DNA of 64,000 nt, from assembly GCA_963725425.1 (NCBI GenBank), contig CAVRYJ010000022.1, forward strand, positions 1 to 64,000. The letters are read 5' to 3'. A program made the translations under genes and the position numbers. Position 1 is the stretch's first letter. The number at the start of each line of letters is the position of its first letter. Below, piece by piece: positions 43,635 to 53,183 of the stretch. The stretch comes from Clostridium_I sp963725425. GTDB lineage: Bacteria > Bacillota > Clostridia > Clostridiales > Clostridiaceae. The notes under the pieces are model-generated. The model was not told the DNA's origin, did not search any database, and was given only the letters and a program-made list of their open reading frames with translations.

Positions 43635-45845
43635 ATGTCTATTATTTTTCATGAGCATTCAAAAGAGTTCCATATATATAACGAAGAAATAAGCTATATT
43701 ATTAAAATTTTAGATAATAATCAATTGGGTAATTTATATTATGGAAAGAAAATACATGATAAGGATTCTTTCTCTTACCTATTGCAGGGAAAACTTAGGT
43801 CTTTAGCAGCATATGTATTTGAAGGTGACTATTCTCTTTCTCTTCAATACACAAAACAAGAATACCCATCTTATGGAACTACTGACTTTAGATATCCTGC
43901 TTTTGAAGTTAAGCAAGAAAATGGTAGTAGAATTACCAATTTTGAGTATAAATCCTATGAAATTTTTCATGGAAAAAAAAGATTACAAGGGCTTCCATCC
44001 ACATATGTGGAAGATAATAATGAAGCCCAAACCCTTGAAATTACATTGTTTGATTCTTTAATTGATACTGAATTGGTGCTTAGTTATACTATTTATAATA
44101 AATTGCCGGTAATAGCTAGAAATGCTAAGTTCACTCATAAGGGTAAGTGTGCAATAATATTAAATCGAGCTATGAGTATGTGTATAGATTTACCAGACAG
44201 CAATTTTGAAATGATTCATCTCTCTGGTGCTTGGGGTAGAGAACGTAGCATTAAAACTAGAAAACTAGAACAAGGAATTCAGGGAATCTACAGTATGACA
44301 GGAACAAGTAGTGCAGAGCATAATCCGTTTATTGCCCTAAAAAGATCAAATGCTGATGAATTTAGTGGTGAAGTGTATGGATTTAGTTTGGTATACAGTG
44401 GAAATCATTTAGAACAAGTGGAAGTAAGTACCCACGACATTGCAAGAGTGATAATGGGCATACACCCTGATACCTTTGAGTGGCCATTATTACAGGGAGA
44501 AGTTTTTCAAACACCTGAAGCAGTTATGGTGTATTCAGATAGTGGTATGAATAAAATGAGCCAAACTTATCACAAACTGTATGGAACAAGATTGGTTAGG
44601 GGGCAATGGAGAGATAAGGTAAGACCAGTACTAATTAATAACTGGGAAGCTACAGAAATGAATTTTACTGAAGAAAAAATTCTAAGTATTGCAAAAGCAG
44701 GAAGAGAATTAGGAATGGAATTATTCGTATTGGATGACGGATGGTTTGGTAGCCGTGACAATGATAAATCAGGTCTAGGTGATTGGTTTGTTACAAATTT
44801 CAATAAACTACCTGGTGGTATTATAGGCCTAGCAAATAAAATAGAAGCTATGGGAATGAAATTTGGACTTTGGTTTGAACCAGAAATGATTAATAAGGAT
44901 AGCGATTTATATAGAGCACATAATGATTGGATTCTAGCTACTCCTGGAAGAAGAAGGTCTCCTTCTAGAAATCAATATGTACTAGATTTTTCAAGAAAAG
45001 AAGTAGTAGATTATATATATGGACTGATGGAGAAAACATTAAGTGAAGCAAAGATATCCTATGTAAAATGGGATATGAACCGTTATATTACAGAATGTTA
45101 TTCTTCAGCAAAGACGGCAGATACTCAAGGAAAGGTATTTCATCAATATATTCTAGGGGTTTATGATTTATATGAACGGTTGACCTCTAAATTTCCTTAC
45201 ATATTATTTGAGTCTTGCTCTAGCGGTGGTGCAAGATTTGATCCGGGAATGCTGTATTATGCGCCTCAGGCTTGGACTAGTGACGATTCAGATGCAATAG
45301 AACGGCTGAAAATTCAATATGGTACATCCTTGGTTTATCCAATCAGTAGTATGGGTTCACATGTATCATCAGTTCCAAATCAGCAGATAGGCAGGTTTAC
45401 ACCAATTGACACAAGGGCAAATGTTGCATATTTTGGCTCCTTTGGATATGAACTAGATTTAAGCCTTTTATCTCATAATGAAAAGGAAAAAATAAGAGGA
45501 CAAGTTGAATATTATAAGGCTAACAGAGAGCTGATTAGTAAAGGCATTTTCTATCGCATTTCAAGTCCTTTTGAAGAAAACATTACATCCTGGATTGTTG
45601 TTTCACAAGATAAAACAGAAGCACTAGCGGCATATTATAAAGTGTTAAATCGTGCAAATGATGACTTCAAAAGATTTAGGCTGGTAGGATTAGATTGCAA
45701 TAAACAATATATTATTAATGGAGATGAAAATAAAATATATTATGGGGATGAATTAATGTACGTTGGAATTGTTATAGATGAAAAAGAATTTTGTGCAAAT
45801 GGCGCGGACTTTTCTTCAATATTATATCATTTAACCAAAATATAA
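43635..45845 (+). CDS. Alpha-galactosidase, GH36
   Basis: The 736-residue protein has the N-terminal beta domain, central barrel and C-terminal domain of large GH36 enzymes. Conserved motifs are LDDGWFGSR (about 366), KWDMNRYITE (nucleophile Asp about 479), SCSSGGARFDPGML and TSDDSDAIER (acid/base Asp about 550). There is no signal peptide, so it cleaves terminal alpha-1,6-galactose from sugars already imported by the upstream ABC system. The AGGAGG ribosome site lies ahead of its ATG. Confidence 0.95.
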   Translation: MSIIFHEHSKEFHIYNEEISYIIKILDNNQLGNLYYGKKIHDKDSFSYLLQGKLRSLAAYVFEGDYSLSLQYTKQEYPSYGTTDFRYPAFEVKQENGSRITNFEYKSYEIFHGKKRLQGLPSTYVEDNNEAQTLEITLFDSLIDTELVLSYTIYNKLPVIARNAKFTHKGKCAIILNRAMSMCIDLPDSNFEMIHLSGAWGRERSIKTRKLEQGIQGIYSMTGTSSAEHNPFIALKRSNADEFSGEVYGFSLVYSGNHLEQVEVSTHDIARVIMGIHPDTFEWPLLQGEVFQTPEAVMVYSDSGMNKMSQTYHKLYGTRLVRGQWRDKVRPVLINNWEATEMNFTEEKILSIAKAGRELGMELFVLDDGWFGSRDNDKSGLGDWFVTNFNKLPGGIIGLANKIEAMGMKFGLWFEPEMINKDSDLYRAHNDWILATPGRRRSPSRNQYVLDFSRKEVVDYIYGLMEKTLSEAKISYVKWDMNRYITECYSSAKTADTQGKVFHQYILGVYDLYERLTSKFPYILFESCSSGGARFDPGMLYYAPQAWTSDDSDAIERLKIQYGTSLVYPISSMGSHVSSVPNQQIGRFTPIDTRANVAYFGSFGYELDLSLLSHNEKEKIRGQVEYYKANRELISKGIFYRISSPFEENITSWIVVSQDKTEALAAYYKVLNRANDDFKRFRLVGLDCNKQYIINGDENKIYYGDELMYVGIVIDEKEFCANGADFSSILYHLTKI

Positions 45846-45851
45846 TTATTA

Positions 45852-45901
45852 AAAACAGTTGATGTAGAACTCTGTTTATGAAGTTTTACATCAACCGTTT
45901 T
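45852..45901. terminator. Bidirectional terminator between GH36 and AraC genes
   Basis: 45852-45871 pairs with 45882-45901 (20 bp with three mismatches, including GTTGATGTA/TACATCAAC), with A-run and T-run flanks. It serves both convergent genes. Confidence 0.85.
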
Positions 45902-46787
45902 AGTCTCCTTTATGATTGGAATAAACAACTAATTCATGCTGGTTACGGTAAGTAGTAGGGCTAACCATATGAAAGTTCTTAAATACTTTTGAAAAAGTAA
46001 GAGGATCATCGTAGCCAACTTGAAAAGCAATGGTGCTTATTGGAAGCTTGGTGGTTTTTAGCAAATTACACGCCTTATCAAATCTATAATTTACCAAATA
46101 TTCTTGAGGCGACAAATTGATGCTTTTTTTAAAAATATTCGTTAAATACCCTCGGCTAATGCCAATATAGTTGGCAATATCGTTAACTTTAATATTCTTT
46201 CCATAATTGTGTTCAATGAACTCTAAAGCATGTTCTACATATACTTGGTAAGGATAATCGTGGACTTCTCCATCTTCAGTAATACCGTCATGCTTTTCAT
46301 GAATTAATGCTGAAAGAAACATAAAAAGGTGACTCTGTCTTTTTAAATCGTTTTCATAAGTTAATTGACTTGCATTCAAAATGCCATTAATACACTCTAG
46401 TAAAATATCTTCACAATTAAATTTACATACCCGGTTTTCTTTGCTAAAGGATGTATGGTTTAAGCAAGTCTCAGCTTTAATTCCGTTGAAAGCTATCCAA
46501 ACATAAGTCCATGGATACTCTTTGTCTGATTCATAGTAGGTCATTTCATCGGGATATATAATAAAAGATTCATTCTTACCTAAATGATATGTTTTTCCAT
46601 CAACTTGGTAAATGCCCTTACCTTTTGTTATATAGTGAATTAAATATTCTGTACGGCTAATGGGGCCATATGAATGGCAAGGATCACACTCTTCCATTCC
46701 ACAATAACTTAGATATAAATCAACGGATTGTCTTTTTAAATATTCAAGACATTTATATCTTGCTGAATTCGTATATTTTGGGTTCAT
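45900..46787 (-). CDS. AraC family regulator (MsmR/RafR type)
   Basis: The 295-residue protein has an N-terminal cupin sensing domain (ISRTEYLIHYITKGKGIYQV, GKNESFIIYPDEMTYYE) and a C-terminal double helix-turn-helix (IKVNDIANYIGISRGYLTNI, QVGYDDPLTFSKVFKNF). This architecture matches MsmR/RafR activators of alpha-galactoside genes. It is convergent with the ABC-GH36 operon rather than divergent, but is the obvious candidate regulator. Confidence 0.9.
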   Translation of the reverse strand: MNPKYTNSARYKCLEYLKRQSVDLYLSYCGMEECDPCHSYGPISRTEYLIHYITKGKGIYQVDGKTYHLGKNESFIIYPDEMTYYESDKEYPWTYVWIAFNGIKAETCLNHTSFSKENRVCKFNCEDILLECINGILNASQLTYENDLKRQSHLFMFLSALIHEKHDGITEDGEVHDYPYQVYVEHALEFIEHNYGKNIKVNDIANYIGISRGYLTNIFKKSINLSPQEYLVNYRFDKACNLLKTTKLPISTIAFQVGYDDPLTFSKVFKNFHMVSPTTYRNQHELVVYSNHKGD

Positions 46788-47103
46788 AGTATTACACTGT
46801 CCTCTCTATAATTTATAATACTCTTTTTATCTATCTTATTCTTAGAATATCATTATTCAAAAAAGAAACTGTATGGATTTAAATTCAATCAATTTAATCA
46901 ATTCAATTATATCTTATATTTATCATAATAGTTTCCATATTTACTAAATTTATATTTTGGCATAAAAAGAGTCCTTAATCTATCACAATTTTTCCAAAAA
47001 GTTTAAAATGTTTCTTGAATTTCATCTATTTTGCAGTTATTATTAATAATGGAGGTAATGACAAATAACAATAAAATAAATACAGCTTAAAGAGGGGATA
47101 ATA
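46788..47103. other. Divergent region of AraC and xylanase genes
   Basis: The sequence is very A/T rich. GAAACTGTATGGA near 46865 and TAGTTTCCATA near 46929 form a spaced inverted pair that could bind the AraC protein. A ten-codon frame (ATG 47060) lies ahead of the xylanase ribosome site AAAGAGGGG; its significance is doubtful. Confidence 0.35.
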
Positions 47104-49431
47104 ATGAAATCGAAAAGTAAATTTTTTAAAATTTTCAGTTTTACAATGACATTACTTATGGTTACTGGAATGGGAGGCATAAGTTTACCAAAGGTTTTTG
47201 CAGATTCAATGCAATATCCTAATATAGTTAATAATGGCAATCCTGAAAACGTTACCACTGGTGGTTTGGCTAAAAATGAAACAGCAGCTCAATTAAACAT
47301 TCAAAATAATATACCAAGTCTTTGCAATGTGTTAAAAGATTATTTTCCAATAGGAACAGAGGTGTATCCAGCAAGTATATTAGGTAGTAATAGTCCGACT
47401 GAACAGCTGATAAAAAAGCACTTTAATACTCTTGTGGCTGGAAATGAGATGAAGCCAGATGCACTTCAGCCAACAGAAGGGAACTTTAATTTTACTGCTG
47501 CAGATAAAATTGTAGACTATGCAATACAAAACAAAATGTCTATGAGGGGACATACACTGGTTTGGCATAGTCAAATACCAGATTGGTTTTTCCAGGATCC
47601 AACGGATCCAACCAAACTTTGCTCAAAAGATTTATTGCTTAAAAGGCTAGAGACACATATAACAACGGTGCTAACTCATTTTAAAAACAAGTATGGAGCA
47701 CGTAATCCTATAAAGTATTGGGATGTAGTTAATGAAGTTATTGGTGATTCTGGTGATTCTAATGGTTATAGAAATTCAAAATGGTATCAGATAGCTGGCC
47801 CTGATTATATTGAAAAAGCGTTTGAGTATGCGCATAAAGCTGATCCAACAATGAAGTTATATATAAATGATTATGGTATAGAAGGAAATAATGCAAAAAC
47901 GCAGAAGATGTATGATGTAGTAAAAGCCTTAAAAGCTAAAGGTGTTCCTATTGATGGTATTGGTATGCAAATGCATATTTCTACTGATACTTCTGTAGAC
48001 GATATAAAGGCTTCCATAGAGAAGTTCGCATCATTAGGCGTTGATATTCAAGTTACAGAGCTTGATTTAAAAATTGTGGGAACCGTAAATCAAGATAGTT
48101 ACTTAAGACAAGCAAGGTTATACAAACAGGTATTTGACTTATTAAAGAGTAAAAAGAATAACATTAGTACAGTGATGTTATGGGGTATAACGGATGCAGA
48201 TTCATGGCTTGCACAGTATGATCCATTACTATTCGATAGGAATTTTCAGGCTAAACCTGCTTACTGGGCAATAGTGGATCCAAGTAAAGCAACTCCTGAT
48301 AGGCAAGCTTTATCAAGTGCTGAAGGAACTCCATCAATTGGACCCAATGTTGATAAATTATGGACTATGATACAACCATGTTCTGCTAACACTTTTTATA
48401 AAGGGGTGGAAGGAGCTACCGCAAAGGTTAAAACTTTATGGGATAAAAATAATCTGTATATATATGCACGAGTTACAGATGCAACTCAAGAATCAAAAGA
48501 CAATATAGAGTTGTTTGTAGATAAAAATGATGGTAAAACTACAACTTATAACACAGATGTTAGCCACTACAAAATATATCGTAATAACTCTGGAAGTACG
48601 GACATAACACATTATGTTGAAAGTGATGCTAATGGATATACTGTACAGGCTGTTATTCCATTAAGTGATATAAATCCTAAGATTGGAAGTACAATAGGTT
48701 ACGATATTAGAGTTAATGATGATAAAGGAACAGGAAACGTAGATTCAACAGCTGTGCTTAATGACTACTCTAACAGTGAAGATAAAAATACTGCATATTA
48801 CAGTAATCTCGCTTTGCAAAAAACTCCAATATATTCAAATACTGTATACGGTACACCTGTACTAGATGGAAAAATAGACGATATTTGGAACCAAGCTAAT
48901 AGTATAAACACTAATATTTGGGTACAAGGAACTTCAGGAGCGACAGCAAAGGTACGAACTATGTGGGATAATAATAATCTCTATGTGCTTTCAGAGGTTA
49001 CTGATAATTGTTTAAATAAATCTAGTGCTAATGCGTATGAACAAGACTCAGTAGAAGTTTTCTTAGATCAAAATGATCATAAGACAACATCTTATGAAAG
49101 TGACGATTCTCAAATCAGAGTTAATTTTGATAATGAACAAAGTTTTGGAGGTACAAAACCTGATGGTTTTAAGTCTGCAACAAGCATAACTCCTACGGGA
49201 TATATAGTAGAAGAAGCCATACCACTTACTGCTATTAAACCAGAAGATGGTTCAATACTTGGCTTTGATGTTCAAGTAAATAATGCTGATTCTACAGGAA
49301 AAAGAGTTAGTGTAGCATCTTGGTGTGATGGTTCAGGTAATTCATTCCAGGATACTTCTGGGTTTGGTAACTTAGTCCTTAATGATACAAGGACTATACC
49401 AAAAGTATCTGCCAATGTAAAAGTAAATTAA
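47104..49431 (+). CDS. Secreted endo-1,4-beta-xylanase, GH10 with two CBM9-type domains
   Basis: The 775-residue protein has a signal peptide (FSFTMTLLMVTGMGGISLPK, then VFA). The GH10 barrel (about 60-395) has the acid/base Glu in WDVVNEVIGD (about 210) and the nucleophile Glu in QVTELDLKI (about 319). Two related beta domains follow (about 415-575 and 585-770), each with a KxLWDKNNLYIYARVTD or RTMWDNNNLYVLSEVTD pattern and a VELFVDKNDGKT-like segment, as in CBM9. No dockerin or SLH domain is present, so it is a free extracellular xylanase. CBM9 domains bind chain ends of xylan and cellulose. Confidence 0.95.
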   Translation: MKSKSKFFKIFSFTMTLLMVTGMGGISLPKVFADSMQYPNIVNNGNPENVTTGGLAKNETAAQLNIQNNIPSLCNVLKDYFPIGTEVYPASILGSNSPTEQLIKKHFNTLVAGNEMKPDALQPTEGNFNFTAADKIVDYAIQNKMSMRGHTLVWHSQIPDWFFQDPTDPTKLCSKDLLLKRLETHITTVLTHFKNKYGARNPIKYWDVVNEVIGDSGDSNGYRNSKWYQIAGPDYIEKAFEYAHKADPTMKLYINDYGIEGNNAKTQKMYDVVKALKAKGVPIDGIGMQMHISTDTSVDDIKASIEKFASLGVDIQVTELDLKIVGTVNQDSYLRQARLYKQVFDLLKSKKNNISTVMLWGITDADSWLAQYDPLLFDRNFQAKPAYWAIVDPSKATPDRQALSSAEGTPSIGPNVDKLWTMIQPCSANTFYKGVEGATAKVKTLWDKNNLYIYARVTDATQESKDNIELFVDKNDGKTTTYNTDVSHYKIYRNNSGSTDITHYVESDANGYTVQAVIPLSDINPKIGSTIGYDIRVNDDKGTGNVDSTAVLNDYSNSEDKNTAYYSNLALQKTPIYSNTVYGTPVLDGKIDDIWNQANSINTNIWVQGTSGATAKVRTMWDNNNLYVLSEVTDNCLNKSSANAYEQDSVEVFLDQNDHKTTSYESDDSQIRVNFDNEQSFGGTKPDGFKSATSITPTGYIVEEAIPLTAIKPEDGSILGFDVQVNNADSTGKRVSVASWCDGSGNSFQDTSGFGNLVLNDTRTIPKVSANVKVN

Positions 49432-49522
49432 ACCTCTGATTAATTAGTAGATAAAACAGTTTAGATTAAAATCTAAACTGTTTTATCTTTATCACTCTTT
49501 AAAAAAATAAGTAATTAGCATA
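49432..49522 (+). repeat. Direct repeat copy 1, containing the xylanase terminator
   Basis: About 91 bp match 55011-55102 with only a few differences. The repeat includes a terminator stem, AACAGTTTAGATT with ATCTAAACTGTT, flanked by A/T runs. The two copies enclose the ChW remnant, LacI, sugar porter, SGNH and PAP2 genes. Confidence 0.85.
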
Positions 49523-49537
49523 GCAAAGCTAACCCAC

Positions 49538-49679
49538 TATCAGCAGATACCGTAACCCCAGCACCAGCAGTAGGTATAATTGAGGTCACGTGCAAAATAT
49601 TGGCTGGCAGTCTTGGGGCAGTGATGGGTCAGAAGCAGGTACTGATGGTAAAGGTTTAAGAGTTGAGGCTCTTGATATT
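49538..49679 (+). pseudogene. ChW-repeat gene remnant
   Basis: The sequence encodes LSADTVTPAPAVGI, then in another frame GHVQNIGWQSWG, GSEAGTDGKGLRVEALDI, matching the signal-peptide end and one ChW repeat of the 18-36 kb paralogues. A small deletion at the TYR position breaks the frame. No LRR or downstream part remains. It is a scar of a fifth ChW gene 14 kb away from the main cluster. Confidence 0.8.
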
Positions 49680-49769
49680 GACAAATGTATAAATACAGTG
49701 GTTTCAACATTTAAAAATATATAATAATATATTGACAAATCAAATTTATTATTATATATTTAACTTAAG

Positions 49770-49782
49770 GAAAACGTTTCCC
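49770..49782. promoter_or_regulatory. LacI-family operator upstream of the regulator
   Basis: GAAAACGTTTCCC, with the palindromic core GGAAAACGTTTCC, lies 12 bp before the LacI-type gene. The same 13 bases, and the following TAC, occur upstream of the sugar porter at 50873-50885. Confidence 0.8.
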
Positions 49783-49793
49783 TACAGGAGGGC

Positions 49794-50855
49794 ATGATGA
49801 ATAATAAAAGAGTAACTTTAAAAGATATATCTAAAAAACTAAATGTTTCATTAAGCACAGTTCATAAAGCCTTATATAACAAAAAGGGTATAAGTGAAGC
49901 TACCCGTGAAAAAATACTATTAACTGCAAATGAAATGGATTACAAAATTAATATTATTGCCTCAACTTTAAAAAGAAAGGCAATAAAAATAGCAGTTGTA
50001 TTACCTGAGGCAACAGGTGAAGAACGTTATTTTTATAAAGACATATGGGATGGAATTGATGGAGCTAGGGAATCATTAAAAGATTTCAATGTGGAAATTA
50101 TAAATATACCATTTAAAGGGACAAACTATAAGCTACAAAAGCAAGTTCTTCAAGATGTATATAATAAATATTCATCTACTATTAATGGATTGATTACAGT
50201 ACCATGGAATTTATCAGAATTAAATAATGTAATTGATAAATTTAGTGATTCAGGTATTCCTGTTGTTACAATAAACACTGATGCGCCAGGCAGTAAAAGA
50301 CTTGCATGTATAGCTCCTCCATCAAAAAAAATTGGTATGCTTGTAGCTGAACTTATGAGTAAAATGATAAATGCACCAGGGAAAGTTATTATTGTAAGTG
50401 GTAATAAAGAAACAACAATTCATACAAAAATTGTTGAAGGATTTATAAAAGTAATGTCCAGTGAATTACCCTTAATTGACATTATACAAGTTATTGACAG
50501 TAATTCTAATAACACCTATGAAACTTTGAAAGGTTTCTTTACAAAATTCGACGATATAAAGGGAATATACTCAAATAACTCTAGGAATACACTACTTATA
50601 GGAAATATGATAACTGAAATGAATCTAAAAAATAAATTTAAAGTTATAGGCACGGATGTATTTGATGAATCTATAAAATTTTTAAAAAGCAATATTATAC
50701 AGGCAATCATATATCAAAATCCATATATGCAGGCTTATGATGGAATAAACTTTCTATTTAATTATATAACTAAAAATGAAGTAGCTATTCCTAATGAATT
50801 TAATAAAATATCAATTGTATTGAAAAATAATCTTGATTTTTACATAAATCACTGA
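49794..50855 (+). CDS. LacI family transcriptional regulator
   Basis: The 353-residue protein has a LacI helix-turn-helix (TLKDISKKLNVSLSTVHKAL) and a periplasmic-binding-protein-like effector domain (KIAVVLPEATGEERYFYKDI, GIPVVTINTDAPGSKRLACI). ATG 49794 or 49797 follows ACAGGAGGGC. Matching operators at 49770 and 50873 indicate that it represses itself and the following sugar porter-SGNH operon until a sugar is bound. Confidence 0.92.
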   Translation: MMNNKRVTLKDISKKLNVSLSTVHKALYNKKGISEATREKILLTANEMDYKINIIASTLKRKAIKIAVVLPEATGEERYFYKDIWDGIDGARESLKDFNVEIINIPFKGTNYKLQKQVLQDVYNKYSSTINGLITVPWNLSELNNVIDKFSDSGIPVVTINTDAPGSKRLACIAPPSKKIGMLVAELMSKMINAPGKVIIVSGNKETTIHTKIVEGFIKVMSSELPLIDIIQVIDSNSNNTYETLKGFFTKFDDIKGIYSNNSRNTLLIGNMITEMNLKNKFKVIGTDVFDESIKFLKSNIIQAIIYQNPYMQAYDGINFLFNYITKNEVAIPNEFNKISIVLKNNLDFYINH

Positions 50856-50872
50856 TTTTTTTTATACTGTGA

Positions 50873-50885
50873 GAAAACGTTTCCC
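50873..50885. promoter_or_regulatory. LacI-family operator upstream of the sugar porter
   Basis: GAAAACGTTTCCC, identical to 49770-49782, lies 49 bp before the porter start and just after the LacI stop. Confidence 0.8.
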
Positions 50886-50933
50886 TACTTTTAATTCTAA
50901 TCAAATATGTTTAAAATGAAAGGGTGTCTTAAT

Positions 50934-52319
50934 ATGTTTAATAAGAAAAATAACACTGAGTTATCTTACATGATACTAATAACTGTCATTGCAGCACTAG
51001 GTGGAAGTTTATTTGGTTATGATCAAGGAGTCATTTCCGGGGCGTTGAATTTTTTTAGTGTCCACTTTAAATTGGGTCAAGCAACAGTTGGATTTGTTTC
51101 TGGTGTTCTTGCATTAGGAGCAATGTGTGGATGTCTTTTAGCCGGATTTTCAAGTGATTATCTCGGTAGAAAAAAGATTATGATTTGTGCTGGAGTTCTA
51201 TTTAGTTTGTCGAGCTTTATTTTGGCAATTTCCCCATCAGTGCAAATTCTGATTATTGGTCGTATCCTTTCTGGAGTAGCAATAGGAATGGCATCAACCA
51301 TTGTTCCTTTGTATATTTCTGAAGTAGCACCAGCTAAAATTCGAGGAAGACTTGTTAGTGCAAATCAATTAGCTTTCGCAATTGGAATGACATCGGTGTT
51401 CATAGTTAATGCTATCATTGCTAACACTCACTCTGCTAGGTGGAATGTTTTATTGGGTTGGCGTTTTATGTTTGCATCAGGAATGATTCCTGCTTTAATT
51501 TTCTTTGGTCTTTGTTTCATTATTCCAGAGAGTCCGCGCTTTTTGATTAAAATAGGTAAAAACTCTGAAGCCACATCTATTTTAATTCGACTCAATGGTG
51601 CTGAAATAGCAAAAAAAGAGACTTTAGAAATAGAAAAAAGCCTTGCTCCAGCTAAAAAAGGATTGATTTCTGAACTATTTGCTCCAGGAATACGCTATGC
51701 ATTTTTAATTGCTATATTAGCGGCTGTTTTTCAACAGTTAACAGGAACCATTGCAGTGGGCTATTACGCTCCTACTATTTTTAAAATGACTGGTGTAGGT
51801 ATAAATGCATCACTAATTGAAACCATTGGAATTGGAGTAGTTAAGATAATTTTTGTTGCTATTTTTATGTTCTTTATTGATAAAGTTGGTAGGAAAAAAT
51901 TATTAAGAAATGGTGCGGTTGGTATGTTTATTGCACTAATCTTACTTAGCTTCCTTTTCCATATTGGAAAATTCAACACTGTTATAGATGTATTGATTTT
52001 AGTAGGTGTTTTAGCACATACCGCTGCTTATGAATTATCATGGGGTGGTGGAGCATGGGTAATTCTTTCCGAAGTATTTCCAACTAGTATACGTGGAAGG
52101 GCTTTATCTTTTTCATCAATGGCTATGTTCTTAACTTCTTATTTTGTAACACAATTTTTCCCAATAATGCTTTCTAAGCTTGGAGCATCATTAACGTTCC
52201 TAATATTTGCTGTATTCTGTATTCTAATGGGACTTTTTGCAGCTATAATGCTTCCTGAAACAACAGGAAAATCTCTAGAACAGATTGAATTAGATTTTAA
52301 AGAAAAACGAATAAATTAG
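50934..52319 (+). CDS. Sugar porter MFS transporter (XylE/AraE/GalP-like)
   Basis: ATG 50934 follows AAAGGGTG and gives 461 residues. Twelve membrane segments and sugar-porter signatures are present: GYDQGVISGAL, the motif A variant DYLGRKKIMI, PLYISEVAPAKIRGRL, PESPRFL and the C-terminal PETTGKSLEQIE. It is a proton- or facilitated-uptake carrier for a pentose or hexose. Its operator links it to the LacI gene, and it is followed 22 bp later by an SGNH hydrolase, together suggesting uptake and trimming of a hemicellulose sugar. Confidence 0.93.
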   Translation: MFNKKNNTELSYMILITVIAALGGSLFGYDQGVISGALNFFSVHFKLGQATVGFVSGVLALGAMCGCLLAGFSSDYLGRKKIMICAGVLFSLSSFILAISPSVQILIIGRILSGVAIGMASTIVPLYISEVAPAKIRGRLVSANQLAFAIGMTSVFIVNAIIANTHSARWNVLLGWRFMFASGMIPALIFFGLCFIIPESPRFLIKIGKNSEATSILIRLNGAEIAKKETLEIEKSLAPAKKGLISELFAPGIRYAFLIAILAAVFQQLTGTIAVGYYAPTIFKMTGVGINASLIETIGIGVVKIIFVAIFMFFIDKVGRKKLLRNGAVGMFIALILLSFLFHIGKFNTVIDVLILVGVLAHTAAYELSWGGGAWVILSEVFPTSIRGRALSFSSMAMFLTSYFVTQFFPIMLSKLGASLTFLIFAVFCILMGLFAAIMLPETTGKSLEQIELDFKEKRIN

Positions 52320-52340
52320 TTTCGGAAAGGATACACAAAA

Positions 52341-53003
52341 TTGTTAAAATTAAAAACATTTGAAAATATCGTAATGAATTGTTTCGGTGATTCTACCACT
52401 TGGGGAGATAATGGAATTGGAACAGGTGGAAATGAAATCTCCTGGACTACCCAAATCCAGAACTTCCTTAAGTTTAAAACTATACGTAATTATGGAGTCA
52501 AGGGGTCAAGGATAGCTATTACATATGATAGAAATGACAGCTTTGTTGAACGTTACAAAGATATGGAAAATAGCGCTGATATTATTACAGTTCTTGGTGG
52601 AGTCAATGACTTTCAACACGATGTGCCTATAGGTAATTTTCGTTCTTTTGATCCTCATTATTTTTATGGTGCACTGAATACTATTATTTCAGGCCTTTTG
52701 GAAAAATATCCAGATAAAAAAATAATATTTATGACACCTATGAAAAATAATTTTGTGAATCCCACTAAAAATTATCCTGATTCATTCAGCTTTAATAAAT
52801 TAAATTTATTACAAGTTGATTATGTAAATGCTATAAAAAAAATATGTGATTATTATAGTGTTCCCATATTAGATTTGTATAAAGAAAGTGGAATTTCTCC
52901 ATATAGTGAATATCAAGCAAAGTTATACATGCCTGATAAATTACATTATAACAAGGAAGGGTATTGTAGGCTAGCGAAGAAAATTGCTGAGTATTTAATA
53001 TAG
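52341..53003 (+). CDS. SGNH/GDSL family hydrolase (esterase)
   Basis: TTG 52341 follows GGAAAGGA. The 220-residue protein has block I CFGDSTTWG (catalytic Ser), block III GGVNDF (Asn) and block V DKLHYNKEG (Asp and His). No signal peptide is seen, so it acts in the cytoplasm, probably removing acetyl groups from imported oligosaccharides. It is translationally close to the sugar porter and closed by a perfect terminator. Confidence 0.9.
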   Translation: MLKLKTFENIVMNCFGDSTTWGDNGIGTGGNEISWTTQIQNFLKFKTIRNYGVKGSRIAITYDRNDSFVERYKDMENSADIITVLGGVNDFQHDVPIGNFRSFDPHYFYGALNTIISGLLEKYPDKKIIFMTPMKNNFVNPTKNYPDSFSFNKLNLLQVDYVNAIKKICDYYSVPILDLYKESGISPYSEYQAKLYMPDKLHYNKEGYCRLAKKIAEYLI

Positions 53004-53008
53004 CAAAT

Positions 53009-53048
53009 AAAAAGTAGGAAGATAAATTTATCTTCCTACTTTTTTATA
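53009..53048 (+). terminator. Terminator of the porter-SGNH operon
   Basis: A perfect inverted repeat (53009-53026 with 53027-53044, including AGTAGGAAGATAAA) with T-run. Confidence 0.9.
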
Positions 53049-53183
53049 TGGTAAATTATTAATTCAATACCTTTTTTTAACATAAAATTAACTATCTCAT
53101 AACGACAATAAAGTAGTCTGCTCTTATAATATAAAAGTAGCGCTTTAATAAAAAATAGTTTTTTCAGAAAGGATAGGATTAAC

